From assembly GCA_041392845.1 (NCBI GenBank), contig JAWKLG010000030.1:1-64000 (forward strand): a stretch of DNA of 64,000 nucleotides, written 5' to 3'. Made by a program: the position numbers and the translations under genes. This DNA comes from JAGQWW01 sp041392845 (lineage in GTDB: Bacteria > Bacteroidota > Bacteroidia > Chitinophagales > Saprospiraceae). Under the pieces are notes generated by a model that saw nothing but the letters and a program-made list of their open reading frames with translations, ran no database searches and was not told where the DNA came from. Below are positions 54,731 to 62,264 of the stretch, in pieces; positions within the stretch are counted from its first letter, which is position 1, and each line of letters opens with the position of its first letter.

Positions 54731-55759
54731 ATGCGTAAAAAATATTGGATTATCCTTGCCGTTTTGGGCATTGTTTTGATTGGTCTGAGCATTTTCGGCT
54801 ATCAGAAGTACAAGGACTTTCTCCTTCCAAACGTTCCTGAAAATCTTTCTGAAAAATTCATCCATATTCCTACAGGTAGTACTTTCGAAGAGGTTGTTTT
54901 TTTAATGGACTCCTTAAATATGCTACTCGATACCCAATCCTTCCGAAATGCTGCCGCCAGAATGAATTACATCAAACCTTCCATGCGCTCAGGCAGGTAT
55001 GAAATTAAAGCTGGCTGGAGCAACCTTGATTTAATCAGGCATTTAAGAGGTGGTGCTCAAGCTCCTGTAATGGTCGTTTTAAACAATGAAAGATTGCTGG
55101 AAGAAGTTGCAGTAAAGGTTTCAGGATTCATTGAAGCTGATTCCTCAAATTTATTGAACTTGTTTTTTAATAAAGATTATCTCGATTCCATCGGGTATGC
55201 TTCCGAAACCCTCATGAGTCTTTTTATTCCAAATTCCTACGAATTTTTCTGGAATACTTCTGCCCGGGGATTTATGTCCAGAATGATTAAGGAACATGAT
55301 GCATTTTGGTCCAAAAATAATCGAAAGGAAAAGGCAGCGAACCTAGGATTGAATCCCGAAGAGGTTTATACCCTGGCATCCATCGTTGAAAGGGAAAGTA
55401 ATAAAAATCAGGAAAGACCTACCATAGCGGGCGTTTATCTCAATCGATTGAAAATCAATATGATATTGCAGGCAGATCCTACACTTGTTTTTGCAACCAG
55501 GGATTTCACGGCAAAAAGGGTTTTAAATTTCCACAAGGAATTTGACTCTCCCTATAATACCTACATGTATGCCGGTTTACCTCCCGGTCCAATCAGTATG
55601 GCATCCATTTCAAGTATTGATGCTGTTTTGAATAGGGAAAATCATGATTACCTTTATTTTTGCGCCCGACCCGATGGTTCGGGTTTCCACGATTTTGCCA
55701 AAACACTTGCCCAGCACAATCGCAATGCAGCAAAATATAGGGCCAGTTTAAGAAATTAG
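54731..55759 (+). CDS. mltG: Endolytic murein transglycosylase MltG
   Basis: A 342-residue protein with an N-terminal membrane anchor (KKYWIILAVLGIVLIGLSIF), a LysM-like subdomain (FIHIPTGSTFEEVVFLM) and the YceG catalytic domain. The catalytic glutamate is in YTLASIVERESN, followed by IAGVYLNRLKINMILQADPT and the closing YMYAGLPPGPISMASISSIDA. It cuts nascent glycan strands in the periplasm. The uridine kinase starts 4 bases after the stop, so these are co-transcribed. Confidence 0.94.
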   Translation: MRKKYWIILAVLGIVLIGLSIFGYQKYKDFLLPNVPENLSEKFIHIPTGSTFEEVVFLMDSLNMLLDTQSFRNAAARMNYIKPSMRSGRYEIKAGWSNLDLIRHLRGGAQAPVMVVLNNERLLEEVAVKVSGFIEADSSNLLNLFFNKDYLDSIGYASETLMSLFIPNSYEFFWNTSARGFMSRMIKEHDAFWSKNNRKEKAANLGLNPEEVYTLASIVERESNKNQERPTIAGVYLNRLKINMILQADPTLVFATRDFTAKRVLNFHKEFDSPYNTYMYAGLPPGPISMASISSIDAVLNRENHDYLYFCARPDGSGFHDFAKTLAQHNRNAAKYRASLRN

Positions 55760-55763
55760 ATTT

Positions 55764-56411
55764 ATGCACAGACCATACTTGATTGGAATTACAGGCGGCA
55801 GCGGTTCAGGAAAAACTTCCTTCATAAAGGAGTTGATGGCTGGTTTTAGTGAAGAGGAGGTTTGCATTCTTTCAATGGATGAATACTACAAGCCAAAAGA
55901 AGAACAAAAAATAGACAAACAGGGTATCACCAATTTTGACCTTCCAAAATCGATTGATAAAAAATCATTCGTTCAGGATTTGAAACTGCTAATGGAAGGA
56001 AATACTGTTGAAAAACAAGAATATACTTTTAATAATAAAGAGGCCATCCCAAAACTTCTGACCTTCAAACCTGCCAAGGTTATCCTGGTAGAAGGTTTGT
56101 TTGTATTTCATTTTAAAAAAGTAAGAAAACTGCTCGACCTGAAAGTTTTCCTTCACGCCAAAGAAAACCTGAAAGTAATCAGGAGAATCAAAAGAGACCA
56201 GGTAGAAAGGAATTATCCGCTGGAAGATGTTCTGTACAGGTATCAAAACCATGTCCTGCCAACCTTTGAAAGGTTCATTGAACCTTACTTTGATGAGGCC
56301 GATTTGGTGATCAACAACAACAGGCATTTTGAAAATGGATTGAAGGTCCTAAGAGGATTTATCAAAAACCACTTGGAGAATCCATCCGACAATTTGGAGG
56401 CAGAAGGGTAG
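55764..56411 (+). CDS. udk: Uridine kinase family protein
   Basis: A 215-residue P-loop kinase: Walker A GITGGSGSGKTS, then LSMDEYYKP, ITNFDLPKSIDK and VILVEGLFVFH, and RRIKRDQVERNYPLEDVLYRY near the lid. This fits uridine kinase or a close relative (phosphoribulokinase-like fold). It phosphorylates uridine or cytidine; specificity is inferred. It is tightly linked to mltG (4-base gap). Confidence 0.88.
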   Translation: MHRPYLIGITGGSGSGKTSFIKELMAGFSEEEVCILSMDEYYKPKEEQKIDKQGITNFDLPKSIDKKSFVQDLKLLMEGNTVEKQEYTFNNKEAIPKLLTFKPAKVILVEGLFVFHFKKVRKLLDLKVFLHAKENLKVIRRIKRDQVERNYPLEDVLYRYQNHVLPTFERFIEPYFDEADLVINNNRHFENGLKVLRGFIKNHLENPSDNLEAEG

Positions 56412-56492
56412 AATCTTTTCAATTTCTATCTTACCTTTAAGTGACTGTTTCAAAATGGCTCTGTGCCAAATCACCACTTAATGCCTCTGTAC

Positions 56493-57632
56493 ATGAAGAA
56501 ACTCCTACTTTTTTCTTTCTGCTTTTCCATTTTAAATATTCTCCATGCTCAGGTAGAACAGGGAACCATTCCAATTTCAGGAGGAATTGCTGTTCAAAAA
56601 ACTGTGTCAGGCGATAATTATGAAAGTAATTTTTTTGCAATTGCCCCTTCCGCAGGATATTTCTTTACAGATTACCTTGGAATCATTGGAGGTTTTTCTG
56701 TCTCACAGACCAAATTGAAATTGCAGAATTTCCCGAGAATGGGCGACCGCATAACCCAGGAAAACAGCTCCTTTAACTTGTTTCTTGGTTTAAGGAATTA
56801 TTTCCCTTATTTAGATAATACTTTTTTTGCACAACTCGATGTAAGCAACAATTGGATTGGGCAGCCTTCCCTGCCATCTCCATTTGATACTTATTCGATC
56901 TTTACTACAAGAATCGGAGTGGGTGCCAATGCCTGGATGAACAACAACATTGCTCTGGAGGCAAACCTCAAATACACCATTTTTAAAAATAATACCCTGG
57001 AAGATCTCAATTCATTCGGAAAAGGTCCGATTGAGTTTGTAGTTGATTTCAGACCTTATTTGATTGAAAGAGGAGATTTGCCAAGCAGCCTGGCAGATGA
57101 GTTTCTCGAGGCAGGGTCTTTTCAGGTAGGAGGCTCAGCCGGTTTCAGGCATTCGCTCAATGACAATGATCGGGAAGTAAACGGAAATAAACTCGAAAAC
57201 GATAAGGTTGATTTGTTTTTTAGCCCTGTGGTCGGAATTTTCGTAGCCAATAATTTCCTGTCTGGACTTGCTGGAAACATCAGTTATTCAGACGACGAGG
57301 CCAATAGTCCGATTACCTATGTCTTGCAACCTTATACACGTTATTATATCCGTGTAACCGAGGGATTGCAAGTGGTCCCTAATTTTTCGATGGTTTATTA
57401 TTATCAACTTTCCAGACAGAAGGTTTTGCAACAAACCAATATCAGTCGTCAAGTACAATTCATACCCGGAATAGGCCTGAATGTATTTATTGCGGAAGGA
57501 TTAGGCTTGTTTGCCAACGGTACCTTAAACCTTACCCGGAGGATTGATTTTGATCCTGAATCTTTTATTGGAGATAAATCCAATACGCTTGGGTTCAGAT
57601 TAGGATTGGAATATTATATTAGCAGCTACTAA
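56493..57632 (+). CDS. Outer-membrane beta-barrel protein
   Basis: A 379-residue protein from ATG 56493 (signal peptide MKKLLLFSFCFSILNILHA). Two halves resemble each other: GTIPISGGIAVQKTVSG...GYFFTDYLGIIGGFSVSQTK and SFQVGGSAGFRHSLND...GIFVANNFLSGLAGNISYSDD, each followed by an extended amphipathic run. So it looks like a tandem repeat of an 8-stranded barrel. It ends FRLGLEYYISSY, an aromatic terminal strand. Function unknown; probably structural or secretion related. The ABC ATPase begins 11 bases later. Confidence 0.75.
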   Translation: MKKLLLFSFCFSILNILHAQVEQGTIPISGGIAVQKTVSGDNYESNFFAIAPSAGYFFTDYLGIIGGFSVSQTKLKLQNFPRMGDRITQENSSFNLFLGLRNYFPYLDNTFFAQLDVSNNWIGQPSLPSPFDTYSIFTTRIGVGANAWMNNNIALEANLKYTIFKNNTLEDLNSFGKGPIEFVVDFRPYLIERGDLPSSLADEFLEAGSFQVGGSAGFRHSLNDNDREVNGNKLENDKVDLFFSPVVGIFVANNFLSGLAGNISYSDDEANSPITYVLQPYTRYYIRVTEGLQVVPNFSMVYYYQLSRQKVLQQTNISRQVQFIPGIGLNVFIAEGLGLFANGTLNLTRRIDFDPESFIGDKSNTLGFRLGLEYYISSY

Positions 57633-57643
57633 TCGGCAATTCA

Positions 57644-58462
57644 ATGGAAAATTTCAAGGATTCACCCTTACCCAATATCATCGAACTGCGTAACATCGAC
57701 CAAAGTTACGATGGTGGGCAGTCACACATTATTAAAGGTCTTGACTTTTTGGTCGAAGACAAACCGGCACAAGGGCAGTTCGTTGTTATCCTGGGAATGT
57801 CCGGTTGTGGAAAAAGTACCATCCTAAGATACATAAGCGGATTGCAAAAGCCAACAGGCGGAGAAGTTTTGATCCATGGAAAACCTATTACAGACGACAA
57901 TAGGGTAGCGATGGTTTTTCAACAATACTCTTCACTTCCCTGGATGACCGTATTGGATAATGTTTCTCTGGCATTAAAATATAAAGGTGTAAAAGAAAAG
58001 GAACGAATAGACCGTGCCATGGAAATGATTGAACTGGTAGGTTTAAAAGGGCATGAAAATAAATATGCTCAATATCCTACGCTGTCCGGTGGTCAATTGC
58101 AAAGAGTTGCCATAGCCAGAAGTTTGATTGCCAACCCTGAGATTTTATTGATGGATGAACCTTTTGGAGCACTGGACATCAATACACGACTTCAAATGCA
58201 GGATTTATTGACCTCCTTATGGCATAAATTTCATCCCACCATCATCTTCGTTACCCACGATATACCTGAAGCAGTCTACCTGGCCGATGATATCTACATT
58301 ATGAAATCTGCTCCTTCAAAATTCGTAGAGCACATCCATGTAGATTTACCCTTCCATCGTACCCGCGAAACAAAAAGGAATCCTCATTTTGTAGAGTTGG
58401 TTCATGAAGTGGAAGATCGGATGGTGAAGGTGGCTCAATACAGTAAGGCTCAAACTGTCTGA
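57644..58462 (+). CDS. ABC transporter ATP-binding protein (SsuB/TauB/NrtD type)
   Basis: A 272-residue ATPase: Walker A GMSGCGKST, Q loop FQQYSSLPWMTV, signature LSGGQLQRVAIARSL, Walker B ILLMDEPFGALD and the H loop THDIPEAVYLADDI. The FQQYSSLPWMTV and ALDIN contexts are of the nitrate/sulfonate/taurine importer group. No permease or binding protein is seen next to it, so it is an orphan here. Its last 13 bases overlap the convergent gene at 58450. Confidence 0.88.
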   Translation: MENFKDSPLPNIIELRNIDQSYDGGQSHIIKGLDFLVEDKPAQGQFVVILGMSGCGKSTILRYISGLQKPTGGEVLIHGKPITDDNRVAMVFQQYSSLPWMTVLDNVSLALKYKGVKEKERIDRAMEMIELVGLKGHENKYAQYPTLSGGQLQRVAIARSLIANPEILLMDEPFGALDINTRLQMQDLLTSLWHKFHPTIIFVTHDIPEAVYLADDIYIMKSAPSKFVEHIHVDLPFHRTRETKRNPHFVELVHEVEDRMVKVAQYSKAQTV

Positions 58463-58689
58463 TCCTGTTTCTTCTTAAAAACCAATAACATCCCATCGGT
58501 AGATGTTTGAGCAGTTGAAGGTTCGGTGGTTACTATCGAATCCATCTTCAATAATTCATAGCCCTTTTCATCATACTCAATCAACATGGCCTCCAACTCC
58601 TTGGCCAATTTCAAACCATCTACTTTATTCATATACCACTTCTTCTTGTAGTGGCTGGTCGGTAGGTATTCAACTTTGTAATCAAACAT
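58450..58689 (-). CDS. Small protein, possible DUF4177-like, 79 aa
   Basis: The protein reads MFDYKVEYLPTSHYKKKWYM, then AKELEAMLIEYDEKGYELLKMDSIV and ends MLLVFKKKQDQTV. A leading beta strand, a helix with ExGYELL and a final strand is the DUF4177 layout, but sequence support is weak. Its start codon is 3 bases from a perfect heptamer array, so the usual ribosome-binding site position is occupied by repeat DNA. Confidence 0.6.
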   Translation of the reverse strand: MFDYKVEYLPTSHYKKKWYMNKVDGLKLAKELEAMLIEYDEKGYELLKMDSIVTTEPSTAQTSTDGMLLVFKKKQDQTV

Positions 58690-58692
58690 ATG

Positions 58693-58762
58693 TTGGCTGT
58701 TGGCTGTTGGCTGTTGGCTGTTGGCTGTTGGCTGTTGGCTGTTGGCTGTTGGCTGTTGGCTG
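58693..58762 (+). repeat. Perfect heptamer array TTGGCTG, 10 units
   Basis: Ten identical TTGGCTG units (unit starts 58693 to 58756 in steps of 7). The most homogeneous array in the window, thus the youngest or most recently homogenised. It lies just upstream of the start codon of the small minus-strand gene. The surrounding gap 58690-59156 otherwise contains a hairpin and two more heptamer elements. Confidence 0.95.
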
Positions 58763-58865
58763 TTAAAATATCAGAAGAACAAGATACGATGATTCTCTTG
58801 AAATTTAGAAAATATTGAACCAATTATTTAACTCTTAAAGCCTGAAAACTCTTGGGTTTTACAAA

Positions 58866-58916
58866 AAAAAAAGAGCGTTATTTCTGAGTTTTATCTCAAA
58901 AAATAACGCTCTTTTT
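58866..58916. terminator. Bidirectional hairpin terminator
   Basis: Arms AAAAAGAGCGTTATTT with TGAG and CTCA with AAATAACGCTCTTTTT form a stem of about 20 pairs, A-rich on one side and T-rich on the other. It is placed to end the minus-strand beta-propeller gene and any plus-strand transcript. Confidence 0.8.
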
Positions 58917-58950
58917 ATCTCAAAATAAGCCAATGGCTAACATATAACAG

Positions 58951-59117
58951 CTCGAATAATTTACTGATTGTCTGGAGGTTACGCTATTCGCTATTCGCTT
59001 TTCGTTTTTTAATGCCTCGTAAATCGTAAATCGTAAACCGTAAATTCTACAAATATTAGGTTAAAGCTCCTCCAACCTGTTATTCTACTTTTAATATGGG
59101 AGGTTCCCATCTAGGAA
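58951..59117. repeat. Dispersed repeat copy 2 with composite heptamer arrays
   Basis: TTCG at 58987, 58994, 59001 (TACG at 58980), then CGTAAA at 59018, 59025, 59032, 59039. Flanks match 32703-32883 over roughly 170 bases, including TACAAATATTAGGTTAAAG and CCCATCTAG-like ends. Confidence 0.85.
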
Positions 59118-59159
59118 CTAACAGCTAATGGCCAATAGCTAATTGCCAAAAGCCAATCA
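59118..59159 (-). repeat. Heptamer array (CTNTTGG on minus strand), 6 units
   Basis: Plus-strand units CTAACAG, CTAATGG, CCAATAG, CTAATTG, CCAAAAG, CCAATCA. The last unit (read TGATTGG on the minus strand) contains the stop codon TGA of the beta-propeller gene. Confidence 0.8.
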
Positions 59160-60257
59160 ATCTACCCACTCCGCAATAAACACATTCGTGTCTCTTCCAC
59201 CTCCGTTGTTACGGTTGGATGCGAAAACGATGTATTTACCATCAGGCGAGAACATTGGGAATGCATCGAAAACACTATCGTATGTGATTTGCTCTAATCC
59301 CGTTCCATCTACATTGATTGAAAACAAATTGAACTGTCTTCCGCTTTCTGTATGATGATTGGTAGAGAATATGATTTTCTCACCGCTTGGATGGAAGTAT
59401 GGAGCCCAGTTAGCACCACCAAGATTGGTGATCTTTTTCATATCTGAACCATCTACATTACAGGTGTAGATTTCCATCGCAGTAGGTTGAACCAAGCCTT
59501 GCTTCAACAAATCTTTATAAGTTTTTACATCTTCCTCTGACTTTGGTCTGGAAGCACGGAAAACCAATTTTTTGCTATCTGGAGAAAAGAAAGCACCACC
59601 GTCATAACCCAATGAATCGGTTACCTGCTTTACATTGGAACCATCGATGTCCATAGTGTACAGTTCCAGGTCGCCGCTTCTTGTAGATGTAAAGACGATT
59701 TTTTTACCGTCAGGAGAAATGGTTGCTTCTGCATCATAGCCCGGGCCATCGGTCAATTGTTTTACAATATTTCCTTCCAGGTCTGCTTCGAAAATGTCAA
59801 AAGAAGGGAAGATCCCCCAAACATATTTTCCATTCATGCTCCTTGGTGCTTGAGGACAAGTGTCTGCGGCCAGGTGAGTGGAAGCGTAAACGACTGTAGT
59901 ATCCCCAGGCATAAAGTAGGAACAAGTAGTTCTACCTTTTCCGGTAGATAACATCTTTGGCATATCGCCTGTATAGCCTGAAGTTGGGAAAGTGAAAATT
60001 TGATCACACTCTATGCCCCATTCAGGATTGGTTATTTGCAACACCAAATCTTCTCCATCAAAACTGAAATAAGCCTCAGCATTGTCTCCTCCAAAAGTTA
60101 ACTGACGGATATTTTTAAAATGTTTTTCCATATCGTAGCGCAGGCTATCAGTATTTTCAGCCGTTGCATCCTCTTTATTCTCATTAGCGTTTGATTCTCC
60201 GGATTGACAACCAAAAGTCAACAATCCGATAAAAAGCACAAATAATAGGTTCTTCAT
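59157..60257 (-). CDS. PD40 (TolB-like) beta-propeller lipoprotein
   Basis: A 366-residue lipoprotein (signal MKNLLFVLFIGLLTFGC). After an acidic linker (ESNANENKEDATAENTD) come repeated PD40 blades: EATISPDGKKIVFTSTRSGDLELYTMDIDG, GAFFSPDSKKLVFRASRP, APYFHPSGEKIIFSTNH, FPMFSPDGKYIVFASNR. It forms a TolB-like propeller in the periplasm. It is probably not TolB of the Tol-Pal system: no tolA/pal is near and it has a lipid anchor. It binds or processes peptides or envelope components by inference. Confidence 0.85.
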   Translation of the reverse strand: MKNLLFVLFIGLLTFGCQSGESNANENKEDATAENTDSLRYDMEKHFKNIRQLTFGGDNAEAYFSFDGEDLVLQITNPEWGIECDQIFTFPTSGYTGDMPKMLSTGKGRTTCSYFMPGDTTVVYASTHLAADTCPQAPRSMNGKYVWGIFPSFDIFEADLEGNIVKQLTDGPGYDAEATISPDGKKIVFTSTRSGDLELYTMDIDGSNVKQVTDSLGYDGGAFFSPDSKKLVFRASRPKSEEDVKTYKDLLKQGLVQPTAMEIYTCNVDGSDMKKITNLGGANWAPYFHPSGEKIIFSTNHHTESGRQFNLFSINVDGTGLEQITYDSVFDAFPMFSPDGKYIVFASNRNNGGGRDTNVFIAEWVD

Positions 60258-60406
60258 TTTTCAAATTTTTGCGCGAATTTAAATTCCATTTCTTAAAAGG
60301 CTCTATTTTTCATGTCATAATATCGTCAGTCAACTTATTTATTACCGTCCTTTTTGGAATTATTTTAAAAAGTTGGACTCAAAATTTGAAATTAAAAAAA
60401 TCCATT

Positions 60407-60414
60407 TAATTTTG
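60407..60414 (+). promoter_or_regulatory. Promoter of the SRP RNA (TTG-18-TAATTTTG)
   Basis: TTG at 60386-60388, 18-base gap, then TAATTTTG at 60407-60414; the RNA start at 60420 is 6 bases later. A textbook Bacteroidota promoter. Confidence 0.8.
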
Positions 60415-60419
60415 CGGCT

Positions 60420-60507
60420 CGGGTGCTGTACGACCAGCTCCCTCTGAATCCCCCAGGGCGGAAACGCAGCAAGGGTATGAGGTTGTAGCGGTGCGATGCA
60501 GCACTCG
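60420..60507 (+). ncRNA. ffs: Small SRP RNA (4.5S type)
   Basis: Ends pair as CGGGTGCTG and CAGCACTCG. The middle holds the SRP domain IV signature: CCCCCAGGGCG, GAAA tetraloop closed by GCG/CGC, then CGCAGCAAGGG, the asymmetric loop bound by Ffh. A run of ten or more T bases follows from 60508. About 88 nucleotides, normal for the short bacterial form. The RNA joins Ffh in targeting membrane proteins. Confidence 0.95.
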
Positions 60508-60704
60508 TTTTTTTTTATTTGAACTTTTTTTTCAATTTTTTATACATTTTAAAATTTTACTTTTTTTAAAAATTCAAAGTAAAATTTTCCCTTCTTTTCC
60601 TTTCCCTTCTTTTTTATTTGGAATCTTAGTGTTTAAAGTTGCAAAACTTTATTTGGGTATTTGTAGCTATTTGATAATCAATTGGTTGTAATGTAAAAAT
60701 GGTG

Positions 60705-60712
60705 TAATTTTG
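60705..60712 (+). promoter_or_regulatory. Bacteroidota promoter before the CBM/HhH gene
   Basis: TAATTTTG with TTG 20-22 bases upstream (60682-60684). Predicted start near 60719, 38 bases before the ATG at 60757. Confidence 0.65.
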
Positions 60713-60756
60713 CGTCCGAATTTAACTTACTTAATTCGTTCATTAATTTTTTTACC

Positions 60757-61515
60757 ATGATCAAAAAGGATTTTGCAAAAACCGGTAAGGTTTGTAAGAC
60801 CACTTTCAATCTTCCAAAAGAAGCAGTTGTTGACGCTAAAAACGTTGTAATCGTTGGAGAATTCAATAACTGGAACCTGGATGCTCCTACTCAAATGAAA
60901 AAGAAAAAAGATGGTTCTTTCGAGACAACCATCAATTTGGAATCAGGTCGCGGATATGAGTTCCGTTATTTGATTGATAATGTGAAATGGGAAAATGACT
61001 GGAATGCAGATGATTATGTTCCTGTTCCTGCATTTGGTGTTTTTAACTCATTGGTTGTAATCGATGAGAAAATCGCTGAAGTTCCAGTTCCTGCACCAAA
61101 AAAAGCTGCAACCGCAAAAGCTGCAACTAAAAAAACTGCCACTCCAAAAGCTGAAAAAGCTCCGGTAGCAAAAGCTGAAAAAGTTGTTGCTAAAAAAGCA
61201 CCTGTTAAGAAAGCTCCAGCTGAAAAAGCTGCACCTAAGGCCACCACAACAAAGACCACAGCGGATGATTTGACCAAAATTGAAGGCGTAGGACCTAAAA
61301 TTGCCGGTTTGATGAAAGAAGCAGGTATCGTAACTTTCGATCAATTGGCTAAAGCAAAAGCAGAGGTTCTTAAAGAAGTTTTGAACAACGCAGGACCACG
61401 TTTTAAAATGCATGACCCTAGCACCTGGACAGAGCAGGCTACATTGGCTGCTAAAGGTGACTTCGATACATTGAAGAAATTGCAAGACGAATTAAAAGGC
61501 GGAAAACGTAAGTAA
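60757..61515 (+). CDS. Fusion: CBM48-like domain, histone-H1-like linker, HhH domain
   Basis: A 252-residue protein with three parts. Residues 1-95 resemble an isoamylase-N/AMPK-type glycogen-binding domain (VVIVGEFNNWNLDAPTQMKKK, FETTINLESGRGYEFRYLID, WENDWNADDYVP). Residues about 105-165 are an Ala/Lys/Pro repeat (AAPKK, TKKTATPKAEKAP, KKAPVKKAPAEK) like bacterial H1 proteins. Residues 168-252 are a helix-hairpin-helix domain (LTKIEGVGPKIAGLMKEAGIVTFDQLAKAK), also seen fused to ribosomal proteins in Bacteroidota. The lysine-rich part suggests nucleic acid binding. Promoter and terminator are clear, so it is a stand-alone gene. Confidence 0.82.
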   Translation: MIKKDFAKTGKVCKTTFNLPKEAVVDAKNVVIVGEFNNWNLDAPTQMKKKKDGSFETTINLESGRGYEFRYLIDNVKWENDWNADDYVPVPAFGVFNSLVVIDEKIAEVPVPAPKKAATAKAATKKTATPKAEKAPVAKAEKVVAKKAPVKKAPAEKAAPKATTTKTTADDLTKIEGVGPKIAGLMKEAGIVTFDQLAKAKAEVLKEVLNNAGPRFKMHDPSTWTEQATLAAKGDFDTLKKLQDELKGGKRK

Positions 61516-61539
61516 TCGGTCCTTTTAATTTAATAATAA

Positions 61540-61574
61540 AAAAGCCGGCAGGAATTTAATCCTGTCGGCTTTTC
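61540..61574 (+). terminator. Terminator of the CBM/HhH gene
   Basis: Arms AAAAAGCCGGCAGGA and TCCTGTCGGCTTTT with a five-base loop and flanking T bases. Confidence 0.88.
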
Positions 61575-61580
61575 TAATTT

Positions 61581-61619
61581 AAAAAAAAAGTTGCTTCCAG
61601 CCTGAGCAGAAGCAACCTT
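61581..61619 (-). terminator. Terminator for the minus-strand DUF4252 operon
   Basis: Read on the minus strand: GTTGCTT (61616-61610) and AAGCAAC (61596-61590) arms, then nine T bases (61589-61581). It closes the sigma/anti-sigma/DUF4252 transcript. Confidence 0.85.
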
Positions 61620-61653
61620 GTAATTTAAATTCGGGTGATCTCATCGGTGTGTG

Positions 61654-62196
61654 TCAGGCTTGATCAATCTTTATTTTTTCCTTGGGCTTTTCAATTTTTA
61701 TTTCCTTTTGGAAAGATTTTATCAATTTTTGAATTTCCTTCACTTTCAAAGAGGTCTTGACCTCCATTAATACAAATTCATCCGGCTCCTGAACCAATAA
61801 GAAAATTCTCTTTATTTTTTCTTTCTTTTCCTTAATCATTAAGGTAAAGGTGGTTTCCTTGTCTTTTACATATAAAAGATCTTCAAATTTATCCTGACGA
61901 AGATTGGCCAAAAGTGCATGAACTTCCTCCTGCGGTATGGTATTGGCATCTTCATTCACCATAAACCTCAGGCCTTTTATTTTTTTGACAATTTTCATCC
62001 CTGCTCTGGTCTCAGGTTCCTTTATGCTTTCATAAGCAATACCGGATCCCATCCAGATTAAAAATCCGGGAATTCTAAAGTTCATGGTTCCTTCCTCCCG
62101 CTTATGTGCATGGTAAAAATTCGAAATCGACTTGGTAGAATTACAGGAAGACAAAAGTATGGTCAGGCCCAATAGGGCGAATAGGGAAAGTCTCAT
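61654..62196 (-). CDS. DUF4252 lipoprotein, second copy
   Basis: A 180-residue lipoprotein (FALLGLTILLSSC signal). The DUF4252 pattern is visible: KIVKKIKGLRFMVNEDANTI, LLANLRQDKFEDLLYVKDKETTFTLMIKEKK, and a strand FVLMEVKTSLKVKEIQKLIKSF. Similar length and order to the next gene (62307-62849), so they are paralogs. The C terminus is lysine-rich. Such proteins commonly follow ECF sigma/anti-sigma pairs in Bacteroidota; they may be part of an envelope stress output. Function unknown. Confidence 0.82.
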   Translation of the reverse strand: MRLSLFALLGLTILLSSCNSTKSISNFYHAHKREEGTMNFRIPGFLIWMGSGIAYESIKEPETRAGMKIVKKIKGLRFMVNEDANTIPQEEVHALLANLRQDKFEDLLYVKDKETTFTLMIKEKKEKIKRIFLLVQEPDEFVLMEVKTSLKVKEIQKLIKSFQKEIKIEKPKEKIKIDQA

Positions 62197-62204
62197 TGGG
62201 TGAT

Positions 62205-62254
62205 GATTTTAGATTTTAGGTTTTAGAGTTTTAGATTTTAGGTTTTTGATCTTT
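62205..62254 (+). repeat. Heptamer array TTTTAGN (GATTTTA), 7 units
   Basis: GATTTTA, GATTTTA, GGTTTTA, GAGTTTTA (one extra base), GATTTTA, GGTTTTT, GATCTTT. It lies between the two DUF4252 genes and faces an inverted array at 62265. Confidence 0.8.
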
Positions 62255-62264
62255 GTTTCTTTTG

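Noticed and set aside
58693..58762. CRISPR-like repeat
   Set aside because: Units are 7 bases with no spacers and there are no cas genes; it is a simple tandem array.
58503..58766. Plus-strand ORF running into the TTGGCTG array
   Set aside because: It is antisense to the small gene 58450-58689 and its end is only translated repeat.
60491..60691. Coding region over and after the SRP RNA
   Set aside because: It overlaps the 3' end of a clear SRP RNA and its T-tract, and its Phe-rich composition reflects the T runs.
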